Shown here in pieces: positions 1 through 7,365 of a DNA stretch of 64,000 bases (positions are counted from its first letter, which is position 1; each line of letters starts with the position of its first letter). The DNA is taken from positions 1 to 64,000 of the forward strand of contig WSXX01000003.1 in the NCBI GenBank assembly GCA_009773515.1, given 5' to 3'. The stretch is from Bacteroidota bacterium (GTDB lineage: Bacteria; Bacteroidota; Bacteroidia; Bacteroidales; Lentimicrobiaceae). The position numbers were made by a program, and so were the translations under genes. The notes beneath the pieces are model-generated. The model did no database searches. It was not told the DNA's origin and saw nothing but the letters and a program-made list of their open reading frames with translations.

Positions 1-193
1 CGACCTTCTAAAATTGACTTCCAGAAACTACTGTTTATGATACTGAATACATGATCTACAATAAAATTATGGTCAAATTTTAGGCAGTCGTTGAGCGGTG
101 GTTGTTGAGCGAGAGTCGAAACAATACGAGGCCTAACGGCCTGAGTGTCGGAAAATAAATAATTGCGACTCAAGCATTGGCCGAAGGAGGTAG
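1..193. repeat. Dispersed repeat, copy 1 (imperfect inverted ends)
   Basis: The first 60 bases recur exactly at 566-625. The following block (71-96) recurs at 626-651, so copy 1 carries a 10-base insertion at 61-70. The shared text resumes with AGGCCTAACGGCCT (a small hairpin) and ends with a block finishing GGCCGAAGGAGGTA. Bases 1-18 and 72-90 are imperfect inverted repeats of each other, so the left half can fold on itself. No coding capacity is seen. It resembles a small non-autonomous repeat. The left end may continue outside the window. Confidence 0.85.
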
Positions 194-323
194 AAGCCAA
201 ATAACCAGTAAAATGTATTGAATTACAAATTCAATGGTGTTCAAAGCGGAACTGCAACCGAGGCCGCCATTGCGGACGAGTTCAGCGAAGCTAAATTCTA
301 CTTAGCCGGGCCGCCAGTTTACA

Positions 324-474
324 CTGCGCCCCGCTGGGGCTATATGTTCTATCGTGATGTTCCTGGCTACCAACGTCTCGCCCCTCTGGGGCTTTTTGTA
401 TGTAAGCCCCAGAGGGGCGCAGTGTTGGTAGTATAAAAAATTCGGAACTTAACCATAGCCCCAGCGGGGCGCAG
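324..474. repeat. Nested inverted repeat (large cruciform or hairpin)
   Basis: The outer arms at 324-343 and 455-474 are perfect 20-bp inverted repeats with a GCCCC/GGGGC core. Inside them, 379-394 and 404-419 form a second perfect 16-bp inverted repeat, and CTACCAAC (367-374) pairs with GTTGGTAG (424-431). The whole block can fold into one long interrupted hairpin of about 150 bases. Open frames crossing it on both strands are by-products of the symmetry, not genes. Confidence 0.85.
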
Positions 475-565
475 CGTGGCAATTGAAAGGCAGGTTGTTG
501 CAAACACGTGGCCTGCAGCAGTAACATCCGCAAAGAAGAGCTCAAATTTTCAGTATCTGCGGAAA

Positions 566-723
566 CGACCTTCTAAAATTGACTTCCAGAAACTACTGTT
601 TATGATACTGAATACATGATCTACAGGTCAAATTTTAGGCAGTCGTTGAGCAGATACGAGGCCCAACGGCCTGAGTGACAGAAAAAGGGGGTTAAGTGAC
701 TCAAGCATTGGCCGAAGGAGGTA
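566..723. repeat. Dispersed repeat, copy 2
   Basis: This is the second copy of the element at 1-193. The first 60 bases are identical and followed directly by the GGTCAAATTTTAGG block, without the 10-base insertion. The AGGCCCAACGGCCT segment has one change, and the end again reads GGCCGAAGGAGGTA. The two copies flank the nested inverted repeat at 324-474. Confidence 0.85.
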
Positions 724-761
724 TAAAAACCACAGATTGGCATTTCGTCATAGTAAAAGAA

Positions 762-794
762 AACCTTCCAGGTTGGAAGAAAACCTGGAAGGTT
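762..794. repeat. 13-bp stem hairpin with GGAAGAA loop, copy A
   Basis: AACCTTCCAGGTT at 762-774 and AACCTGGAAGGTT at 782-794 are perfect inverted repeats around the loop GGAAGAA (775-781). A hairpin with the same stem length and identical loop but a different stem sequence lies at 22198-22230. The right half alone recurs at 954-964 at the start of the second direct-repeat copy. It lies far from any gene end and has no T tract, so a terminator role is unlikely. Confidence 0.8.
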
Positions 795-1078
795 ACTCCG
801 AAAGAAAAAAACACCCAAATCGCCGCCGGTAGGCGGTAGTTACTGAAACACTCACCTTATCCGTGGAAATCCGTGGAATCCGTGGATAAGTCTTTTTTAA
901 TCGGGAGATGAGGTGATTCCTGAATCGAATTGCATATTACGCTTATCCGGGGGGCTGGAAGGTTATTACGAAAAGAAAAAAACACCCAAATCACCGCCGC
1001 CAGGCGGTAGTTACTGAATCACCAACCTAATCTGTGGAAATCCGTGGAATCCGTGGATAAGTCTTTTTTAATCGGCAG
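786..1078. repeat. Two direct copies of a ~120-bp intergenic block
   Basis: The block at 786-907 recurs with a few changes at 954-1078. Both copies start CTGGAAGGTTA, pass through an A-rich stretch and a GGCGGTAGTTACTGAA segment, then end with ATCCGTGGAATCCGTGG and AAGTCTTTTTTAATCGG. Inside each copy the pentamer CCGTGG recurs. No reading frame is conserved between the copies. It appears to be a local duplication next to the S4-protein promoter. Confidence 0.8.
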
Positions 1079-1112
1079 AAAAACCCCGAAGGTCCCCCAT
1101 TCCGGAAAATAC

Positions 1113-1120
1113 TACTTTTG
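1113..1120 (+). promoter_or_regulatory. Bacteroidota -7 promoter box for the S4 protein
   Basis: TACTTTTG matches the phylum consensus TAnnTTTG. The ATG at 1133 lies only 12 bases downstream, so the transcript would have a very short leader. I see no clear -33 TTTG. Confidence 0.6.
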
Positions 1121-1132
1121 CACAAAAACATT

Positions 1133-1351
1133 ATGACCACTTTCGAACTCATTGGCCACGATTACATTCAACTTAACCAGCTGCTGAAACTACTTAACCT
1201 TGCCGAAAGCGGGGGCGATGCCAATCAGGCCATTGTTGCAGGCTATGTGCAGGTTAACGGTTTAACCGAACTGCAGAAACGCAAAAAACTTTTCCCCGGC
1301 GACCGTATAATGTTTCAGGATCAGGAGATTGAAATTGTTCGCCAGGACTAA
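1133..1351 (+). CDS. Small S4-domain RNA-binding protein (YbcJ/YaaA type)
   Basis: A 72-residue protein made almost entirely of one S4 fold: LIGHDYIQLNQLLKLLNLAE at the start, a GYVQVNG segment, then a basic RKK and a GDRI turn. S4 domains bind structured RNA, and this short stand-alone family is generally linked to rRNA or ribosome association. I chose the ATG at 1133 rather than an upstream in-frame TTG at 1118, because that TTG is the end of the promoter box. The gene is single and is followed by a short gap before the dipeptidase gene. The exact RNA target cannot be told from sequence. Confidence 0.85.
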   Translation: MTTFELIGHDYIQLNQLLKLLNLAESGGDANQAIVAGYVQVNGLTELQKRKKLFPGDRIMFQDQEIEIVRQD

Positions 1352-1522
1352 TGCACTGCGGTTAGCATTTAAGCCTGATAACAATCAGCGGGCTTTTATA
1401 AACACCACCTGCCGCACACAACAAAACTTTTTGTATTTTGGCTGCCCGTTCGTTGCAATCGGTTGATTTGTATTTGTGAACGGGATTGCACTTTTGACGT
1501 TTATCCATTAAAAACCAACAAT

Positions 1523-3196
1523 ATGCTTAAAAAAAGTTTAACACTCGTTGTCGCGGCCATGCTTTTGGTTGCACAGCCATTGCTGGCCTGCACCAATTTT
1601 CTGGTGACCAAAGGCGCTTCAACCGATGGCTCAACCATGATTACTTATGCTGCTGATTCTCACGTACTTTACGGAGAACTCTATTTCAGACCGGCAGCCG
1701 ATTATCCCGAAGGAACCATGCTTGATGTGTATGAATGGGATACCGGAAAGTACCTTGGCAAAATAAAACAGGCCAGACACACTTATTCGGTGGTTGGCAA
1801 TATGAACGAACACCAGCTTGCCATTGGTGAAACTACCTATGGTGGACTTCCCGAACTGGTTGACACTACCGGCATTATTGACTATGGTACCCTGATGTAC
1901 ATTACCTTGCAGAGAGCCAAAACTGCCCGCGAAGCCATTAAAGTTATAGGTGAACTTCTTGCAGAATACGGTTATTACAGCTCAGGCGAATCATTCTCAA
2001 TTGCTGATCCCAACGAAGTATGGATTATGGAAATGATTGGCAAAGGATCACCGCGCGATGTTGCCGATAAACGTGGCCGTGTGCGCAAAGTTCACAACAA
2101 AGGCGCAGTTTGGGTTGCAATGCGCATTCCCGATGGTTATATTTCAGGGCATGCCAACCAGGCCCGCATCACTACTTTCCCGCTTAACGATCCCGAAAAT
2201 TGCATCTATTCACCCGATGTAATCAGTTTTGCCCGTGAAATGAAATATTTCAGTGGCGAAGACAAAGATTTCAGTTTCTCTGACACTTACGCACCTGTCG
2301 ATTTTGGCGCTGCCCGCTTTTGCGAAGCAAGGGTTTGGGCCGGCTTTAACAGAGTAAGCACCGGAATGGATAAATATGCTGAATATGCCAAGGGTTACGA
2401 CCTTAAAAACCGTATGCCTTTGTGGGTAAAACCCGATAAAAAACTCAGTGTTCAGGATGTAATCGGCATGATGCGCGATTATTATCAGGGAACTGACCTC
2501 GATATGACCAAAGATGTTGGCGCAGGCCCTTATCAGTCGATTGTACGCTGGAGACCAATGACCTGGAAAGTGGATGGTGAAACTTATTTCCACGAAAGGG
2601 CAATTTCAACCCAGCAGACCGGATTCTCATTTGTTTCGCAATCGCGCTCATGGTTGCCCGACCCTGTTGGAGGAATCTTATGGTTTGGTGTTGACGATTC
2701 TTACACATCAGTTTATGTTCCGATGTATTGCGGCATCACCGATGTGCCCGAAGCCTTTGCAGTGGGCAACGGCAGCATGATGGAGTTTTCTGACAATGCA
2801 GGATTCTGGGTATTTAATCAGGTTTCAAACCTTGCTTACACCCGCTATAAAGATATGATTGTTGACATTCAGAAAGTTCAATCGGCACTTGAAGGAAAAT
2901 TTGTTTCCTACACCGACGTGGTTGACAAAGCAGCCGTTGAACTTTACAAACAAGATCCTGCCAAAGCCCGTGAGTTTCTTACAGATTACTCTGTAAATCA
3001 GGGAAACAGCACCGTAGCAAGATGGAAAGAACTTTATCGTTATCTCTTCACAAAATACCTCGACGGGAATGTGAAGGTAAAAGACGGTAACAATCAGAAT
3101 CCCAAGGTTAAATACCCGGGATATGATGAATCTTATTACCGCATGATTCTCGAAAAAACCGGCGATAAGTTTAAATATGGTGGTGAGAGTCATTAA
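1523..3196 (+). CDS. C69 family dipeptidase (PepD-like, secreted)
   Basis: A 557-residue peptidase of family C69 (Ntn-hydrolase fold). The N-terminus is a signal peptide (MLKKSLTLVV, hydrophobic to about residue 21) followed directly by CTNFLVTKGASTDGS. Removing the signal peptide would expose Cys23, the nucleophile of the family, which must be the first residue of the mature enzyme. Later family segments include ESFSIADPNEVWIMEMIGKG and an FGVDDSYTSVYVPMY stretch. It probably hydrolyses dipeptides in the periplasm. I chose the ATG at 1523; the open frame extends 60 bases upstream but without signal-peptide character. A strong terminator follows at 3217-3253. Confidence 0.93.
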   Translation: MLKKSLTLVVAAMLLVAQPLLACTNFLVTKGASTDGSTMITYAADSHVLYGELYFRPAADYPEGTMLDVYEWDTGKYLGKIKQARHTYSVVGNMNEHQLAIGETTYGGLPELVDTTGIIDYGTLMYITLQRAKTAREAIKVIGELLAEYGYYSSGESFSIADPNEVWIMEMIGKGSPRDVADKRGRVRKVHNKGAVWVAMRIPDGYISGHANQARITTFPLNDPENCIYSPDVISFAREMKYFSGEDKDFSFSDTYAPVDFGAARFCEARVWAGFNRVSTGMDKYAEYAKGYDLKNRMPLWVKPDKKLSVQDVIGMMRDYYQGTDLDMTKDVGAGPYQSIVRWRPMTWKVDGETYFHERAISTQQTGFSFVSQSRSWLPDPVGGILWFGVDDSYTSVYVPMYCGITDVPEAFAVGNGSMMEFSDNAGFWVFNQVSNLAYTRYKDMIVDIQKVQSALEGKFVSYTDVVDKAAVELYKQDPAKAREFLTDYSVNQGNSTVARWKELYRYLFTKYLDGNVKVKDGNNQNPKVKYPGYDESYYRMILEKTGDKFKYGGESH

Positions 3197-3216
3197 ATTG
3201 ATCCACAAATCTTATT

Positions 3217-3253
3217 AAAAAAGGGATTGCTGAAATACAGCAGTCCCTTTTTT
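3217..3253 (+). terminator. Rho-independent terminator after the C69 dipeptidase
   Basis: AAAAAAGGGATTGCTG (3217-3232) pairs with CAGCAGTCCCTTTTTT (3238-3253) around loop AAATA, with one G-T wobble. The right arm ends in a run of T. It begins 20 bases after the stop codon. Confidence 0.88.
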
Positions 3254-3308
3254 GACAACAATGCTTTCAAAAAGGAGAATAAACTAACCACTTTCAATCT
3301 AAAATCTG

Positions 3309-3316
3309 TACTTTTG
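3309..3316 (+). promoter_or_regulatory. Bacteroidota -7 promoter box for the coiled-coil protein
   Basis: TACTTTTG fits TAnnTTTG and sits 83 bases before the ATG at 3399, between the upstream terminator and the gene. Confidence 0.55.
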
Positions 3317-3398
3317 CAGGTAATTGTGCGTTATTAATGAGCACAATGCCTTTGAATAAAGCAAAAGGCATTTTTACAAGTCAAATTTTAATCGACTT

Positions 3399-4316
3399 AT
3401 GGAAAATATGAATGACATCAATGTCAACAAAAGAGGACAAAATAAATCCTGGATTCTTATTATTGTTCTGATTGCAGCGCTTGCACTTCTGGCATGGCTG
3501 TATCTTTCAACCCGCTCAAGGCTGGGAGGTTTGCTCGAAGAAAAAGAAATGCAACGTGTGGAGCAAAAGCAGGAACTTGATTCACTGATTGCCGAACACA
3601 ACAACATTAAGCTGGAATACGGAACTTTTTCAGATTCTTTGGCTTCAAAGGATAGTATTATTCAGGCCAATGCATTGGAAATCAGGAAACTTCTTGACAC
3701 TCAGTATGAGTTTTACAAAGTAAAAAAGAAACTTGACCGCCTGCGCGTAATTTCTCAGGGATATCTGAAGCAGATTGATTCCCTATACACCGTTAACCGG
3801 GAACTGAAAGAAGAAAACGAGCAGATCCGCAGCAGTTATCAGAAAGAGCAGCAAAAAACCAGCACACTTCAGAAAGATAAAGAAGCACTTACCGAAAAAG
3901 TAAGCATGGCGGCTGTGTTAAGGGCTTACCAGATAACAGCTATAGGTGTGCGGGGAAGCGGCACCAAAGAACGCGCAACCGATAAAGCCAAGCGGGTTGA
4001 AAGAATAAAAGTTTGTTTTACATTGGGCGAAAATCCACTGCTTTCAGCCGGTGCAAAATTGGTTTACATCCGCATAGCCCGCCCCGATAAACTGATTCTT
4101 TCACAGGGCAAAGGCGATGACTATTCCTTCAGTTATAAAGGCGAAATTCTGCAATACACCACCCGTGAAACCGCGAATTATCAGAATCTGGCCATCAACT
4201 TGTGCTCCTATTGGGTAAACAGATCAACCAAAGAAGACCTGCCGGAAGGAACTTACGTAGTAACGGTTTATGCCGACGATACTGAAATCGGACAGACCAG
4301 CTTTGAGCTGAAATAA
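3399..4316 (+). CDS. Membrane-anchored coiled-coil protein with C-terminal beta domain
   Basis: A 305-residue protein that I do not recognise by name. Residues 1-17 are polar, residues 18-36 form one membrane helix (ILIIVLIAALALLAWLYL), and residues 45-175 are a long heptad-rich coiled coil full of E, K, Q and L. The last 120 residues look like a beta-sandwich ending with TYVVTVYADDTEIGQTSFEL. The coiled coil should therefore lie in the periplasm with the beta domain at its tip, or in the cytoplasm if the topology is reversed. An ATG at 3408 is a possible alternative start. The gene is transcribed alone between a promoter box and a terminator at 4385-4418. Confidence 0.75.
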   Translation: MENMNDINVNKRGQNKSWILIIVLIAALALLAWLYLSTRSRLGGLLEEKEMQRVEQKQELDSLIAEHNNIKLEYGTFSDSLASKDSIIQANALEIRKLLDTQYEFYKVKKKLDRLRVISQGYLKQIDSLYTVNRELKEENEQIRSSYQKEQQKTSTLQKDKEALTEKVSMAAVLRAYQITAIGVRGSGTKERATDKAKRVERIKVCFTLGENPLLSAGAKLVYIRIARPDKLILSQGKGDDYSFSYKGEILQYTTRETANYQNLAINLCSYWVNRSTKEDLPEGTYVVTVYADDTEIGQTSFELK

Positions 4317-4384
4317 TAAGTAAAACGCCTGTCAGAGGCTACACAAGCGCATTAGCTTCTGCGGACTGATGATAATTGATTCGG

Positions 4385-4418
4385 ATGCCATTCTTTAACA
4401 AGGATGGCATTCTTTTTT
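4385..4418 (+). terminator. Rho-independent terminator, dispersed family copy 1
   Basis: ATGCCAT (4385-4391) and ATGGCAT (4404-4410) pair across a 12-base loop and are followed by TC and six T. The stem, loop and flanks closely match the terminator at 8933-8966 behind an unrelated gene, so this appears to be a mobile or copied terminator cassette. Confidence 0.8.
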
Positions 4419-4439
4419 GTGATTGAAAATTTATCGTTT

Positions 4440-4571
4440 TGTCCTTCGACTCCGCTCAGGAGGACATTGTATAGAGCTGATAAAGTGTGCATTAAAAAAA
4501 TAATTGTTGATCTAATACGAATGTCACACTGAGCGAAGTCGAAGTGTTTAATCGCTTGATTTAACTGTCAT
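4440..4571. repeat. MITE-like inverted repeat element, copy 1
   Basis: The left end CCTTCGACTCCGCTCAGG and the right end ACTGAGCGAAGTCGAAGTG are imperfect inverted repeats of about 27 bp around some 50 bases of AT-rich centre (GTATAGA and GTGCATTAA are shared with the other copies). Related copies lie at 30600-30713 and 59098-59229. Copies 1 and 3 also share CGCTTGAT and ACTGTCAT beyond the right arm. There is no coding capacity. The rest of this 360-base gap up to 4678 shows nothing I can name. Confidence 0.85.
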
Positions 4572-4678
4572 CCCCGAAGGGAGAAACCAATTGTGGCTGA
4601 GCTGCAGTTGCTATGCCGTTCTGAACACTGGATAATTTGCATTTATCCATATTAAGGAATGAGTCAGCCGGGCACTGA

Positions 4679-5314
4679 TCAACTTTTAGCCACATGAATA
4701 ATCCCATCTTCCACCGCAGCTTTTATCAGCGAAGCGGTATTTTTCGCCTGCAACTTAATAATCATATTTTTCCGGTGACTATCCACAGTAAGCGGACTGA
4801 TAAAAAGCTTGTCAGCAATTTCTTTGTTGGTCAATCCATCGGCAATCATTTTCAGCACCTCAATTTCGCGGGGCGATAAGGAAACAGCCTGATCATCTGT
4901 CTTTTTAACCATACGACGTACCTCGCTGCACAGGTAAGGCAGCCCTTCATTCACAGTCTGTATTGCCTCAATAATTTCTTCTCCTCCTGCATTTTTCAGC
5001 AGGTAACCGAGCGCTCCTTTCGACAACATGGTTTCGACATAATAACGCTGATTATAAGTTGACAGAACAAGAATCCGCGAGACAGGAGAAAGCCTTCGGA
5101 TATCCTCGATCAGTTCAAGACCGGTTGCATCGGGCAGCATAATGTCAAGCAGAATTACATCTGGCGAGGCTTGATTTAAAGCAGCAATACATTCCTTTGC
5201 ACTTCCGGCTATTCCGGCAACCTGCATTCCTGAATGTTTGCTGATCAGCGCACGAATGCCATCAACCACCAGCGGATGATCTTCAACAATCAATACTTTA
5301 ATTATTTCTGACAT
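4679..5314 (-). CDS. NarL/LuxR family response regulator
   Basis: A 211-residue two-domain response regulator. The receiver domain (about 1-120) starts IKVLIVEDHPLVVDGI with the acidic pair E11/D12, and has phospho-acceptor Asp57 in PDVILLDIMLPDATG. The C-terminal LuxR-type helix-turn-helix (about 145-205) carries LSPREIEVLKMIADGLTNKE and FISPLTVDSHRKNM. It should bind DNA once phosphorylated by the kinase encoded just upstream, with which it overlaps by 17 bases, indicating coupled translation. I chose the ATG at 5314; an in-frame ATG at 5329 would add five residues. Target genes are unknown; the beta-helix lipoprotein transcribed away from the pair is one candidate. Confidence 0.93.
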   Translation of the reverse strand: MSEIIKVLIVEDHPLVVDGIRALISKHSGMQVAGIAGSAKECIAALNQASPDVILLDIMLPDATGLELIEDIRRLSPVSRILVLSTYNQRYYVETMLSKGALGYLLKNAGGEEIIEAIQTVNEGLPYLCSEVRRMVKKTDDQAVSLSPREIEVLKMIADGLTNKEIADKLFISPLTVDSHRKNMIIKLQAKNTASLIKAAVEDGIIHVAKS

Positions 5315-7238
5315 AAGGCTTTGTATCATTGAACGAAATCATGGCTTCACTTCCCTGCCCTTCGCGGGAGCTGATATCGAATAATCCGCTGTAAGATGCT
5401 ATTCTGGAACGAATATTCGAAAGTCCATGTCCGCTAAAGTACGAAATTCCGGGGTCAAAGCCTATGCCGTTGTCACGGACATTAAGACTGATACGCTCAG
5501 GCTCCTGAATAAGTTCAACCACAATTTCGCTTGCCGAGGAGTGTTTCAATGCGTTGTTTACCAACTCCTGAACTACCCGGTAAACGGTAAGTTCAAATCC
5601 TTTTTCGAACCGCATTGATTCACCGAAAGCATGATACCTGATTTCCGGTGGTCCTGAAAATGATCTGCAGAAGCTCTCAAGTGCTTCGTTCAGGCCTTCT
5701 TTCAATAGAATTTCAGGCATCATATTGTGCGCTACCCAGCGCAGTTCTTTTACACTTGAGTCGATCAGGTTGATGGCCTGCTCAAAAAGACGGGCATTGT
5801 CCTCATCCAGAATTTGTGATCCATTCATATTTGTAAGACTAAGTTTAACTCCTGAAAGCATTCCTCCAAGCCCGTCATGAAGATCGCGGGCTATTCGGCT
5901 GCGCTCAGTTTCCTCACCTTTGAGTGTGGACTGAACAGCAACAAGTTCTTTTTCTTTTTCAAGTTCAGCAATTTTTTGCTGACGGATTATCAGCTCCTGC
6001 TCAGCTATTCTGTGTTTGCGCCGCTGCAGAATGATGCCCATAATTATAGTTATTGCCAGTGCCAGCAACATAATTCCGGCAAGAATCAATATAAAGTTTC
6101 GGCGCTGAATCATCGACTTTTGTCTCAGAATATCTGCTTCGCGTTTTTCGGCATCATATCTGGCATTCAGATAGGCCACCTGCTTCTGGTCTTCCTCCGA
6201 AAAGATAAGCATCTGAAAGTCAATATATTTGTTCAGATAATCCCAGGCAAGTTTATGATTTCCGTTTTCAGCCTCAAGATAAGTTAGGGCATCAAAAATA
6301 TTTCGCTGCAGCATCGGCGAGTTCAGCAAAGAAGCTTCTTTCAGCGCTTTCAACAGCGTATCGCGTGCCGGGCCGGGCTTGTTCATGTAATAAAGTAAAA
6401 GTCCTGTTTTGTAACGTGTGTCGCAAATATCGTATTTGTTGCCACTCTTTATTGACCATTGATGGGCTAACTTTATCATATTCAGGGCTTCAGCAAATTT
6501 TTCAAGCCCTGAGTAACAATATGAAATGTTATAATATGCATCAGCAATTAGTTTTTTGTGGCCCGATTCCAATGCACTTTCAATGGCTTTCTTATACATA
6601 ATCAGCGCGCTGTCAGTATTTTCCTGAGCAAGAAGATAATTTCCATAAGCATTTAAGCAAAGGCTCTGCAGATTTTTATCGTCTGATTTTAGTGAATAGA
6701 GATAGGCTTTCCGGTTGTAGAAAGCGGCTTTTTCTTTATCAAGCAGCAACAGATATAGTCCGCCCAGTCGGTTTGATGTTTCTGCAATACCATTATTATC
6801 ATTTACCATCTGATAATAATGGTTGGCTTCAAGGCACATGCTGATTGCCTGCTGATAATCGCCATGCTGATAAAATATCAGTGAATGGTTAAAAAGTGTG
6901 ATGGCTTTTAACTTTTCTCTGTCGTCAGCAGGCAGTTTCGAAGCGGTTGCATAAGCCATATTGTAAAACGATCCGGCTTTTTCGTAATTCCACTTTTCAC
7001 CATAATAATTTGCGGCAACCCTGAATATGTTACCCCTGGCATAACTGTCAGGTATCTGATCAGCTACCTTGATCAGCCGCAACACAATTGCTGAAGCCTC
7101 AGCAGTATCGCCTTGTCGTATCATCTGCATACAAGAATCGGCCGATTTAATAAGCTGATGTGTCGGTGGCAACTTGCCCGCCACTGCATTTATTGCCAGG
7201 CAAGCAAATACAGTAGCAAAAAATGAATTTGATCGCAT
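5298..7238 (-). CDS. TPR sensor histidine kinase, HisKA_3/NarL class
   Basis: A 646-residue kinase. A signal peptide (MRSNSFFATVFACLAINAVA) leads into a large periplasmic region of TPR-type helical repeats (about 30-370). One membrane helix near 382-405 (FILILAGIMLLALAITIIMG) is followed by a coiled coil. The HisKA_3 phospho-acceptor region reads ERSRIARDLHDGLGG, with the histidine near residue 453. The ATP-binding domain has the N-box VQELVNNALKHSS and the G-boxes NGIGFDPG and GHGLSNIRSR. It presumably senses a periplasmic signal through the TPRs and phosphorylates the overlapping response regulator. The -7 box at 7263-7270 on the minus strand lies just upstream. Confidence 0.93.
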   Translation of the reverse strand: MRSNSFFATVFACLAINAVAGKLPPTHQLIKSADSCMQMIRQGDTAEASAIVLRLIKVADQIPDSYARGNIFRVAANYYGEKWNYEKAGSFYNMAYATASKLPADDREKLKAITLFNHSLIFYQHGDYQQAISMCLEANHYYQMVNDNNGIAETSNRLGGLYLLLLDKEKAAFYNRKAYLYSLKSDDKNLQSLCLNAYGNYLLAQENTDSALIMYKKAIESALESGHKKLIADAYYNISYCYSGLEKFAEALNMIKLAHQWSIKSGNKYDICDTRYKTGLLLYYMNKPGPARDTLLKALKEASLLNSPMLQRNIFDALTYLEAENGNHKLAWDYLNKYIDFQMLIFSEEDQKQVAYLNARYDAEKREADILRQKSMIQRRNFILILAGIMLLALAITIIMGIILQRRKHRIAEQELIIRQQKIAELEKEKELVAVQSTLKGEETERSRIARDLHDGLGGMLSGVKLSLTNMNGSQILDEDNARLFEQAINLIDSSVKELRWVAHNMMPEILLKEGLNEALESFCRSFSGPPEIRYHAFGESMRFEKGFELTVYRVVQELVNNALKHSSASEIVVELIQEPERISLNVRDNGIGFDPGISYFSGHGLSNIRSRIASYSGLFDISSREGQGSEAMISFNDTKPYVRNN

Positions 7239-7262
7239 TTAATGTCCTTTGGTTAAACAAGA

Positions 7263-7270
7263 CAAATCTA
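7263..7270 (-). promoter_or_regulatory. Minus-strand -7 promoter box for the TPR kinase
   Basis: Read on the minus strand this is TAGATTTG, fitting TAnnTTTG, 25 bases before the kinase ATG. It is divergent from the box at 7332-7339. Confidence 0.5.
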
Positions 7271-7331
7271 TGAAGAAGAAACCGATAAAAAATCCCCTTT
7301 TTCGTGGATTGATGCGCCTGATATGGCCACA

Positions 7332-7339
7332 TACTTTTG
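7332..7339 (+). promoter_or_regulatory. -7 promoter box for the beta-helix lipoprotein
   Basis: TACTTTTG, 27 bases before the chosen ATG at 7366. Its position supports that start over upstream in-frame ATGs, which lie before the promoter. Confidence 0.6.
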
Positions 7340-7365
7340 CTGCTGTAACTCAAAAACACACAATC

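Noticed and set aside
218-545. Open frames on both strands in the leading repeat region
   Set aside because: They lie across a nested inverted repeat and mirror each other. The translation has no family features.
1118-1132. Upstream TTG start for the S4 protein
   Set aside because: The TTG is part of the -7 promoter box, so it would not be transcribed. The ATG at 1133 gives the normal family length.
2210-3208. Minus-strand frames inside the C69 dipeptidase gene
   Set aside because: They lie within a clearly real gene, lack domain signals and are shadows of its codon pattern.
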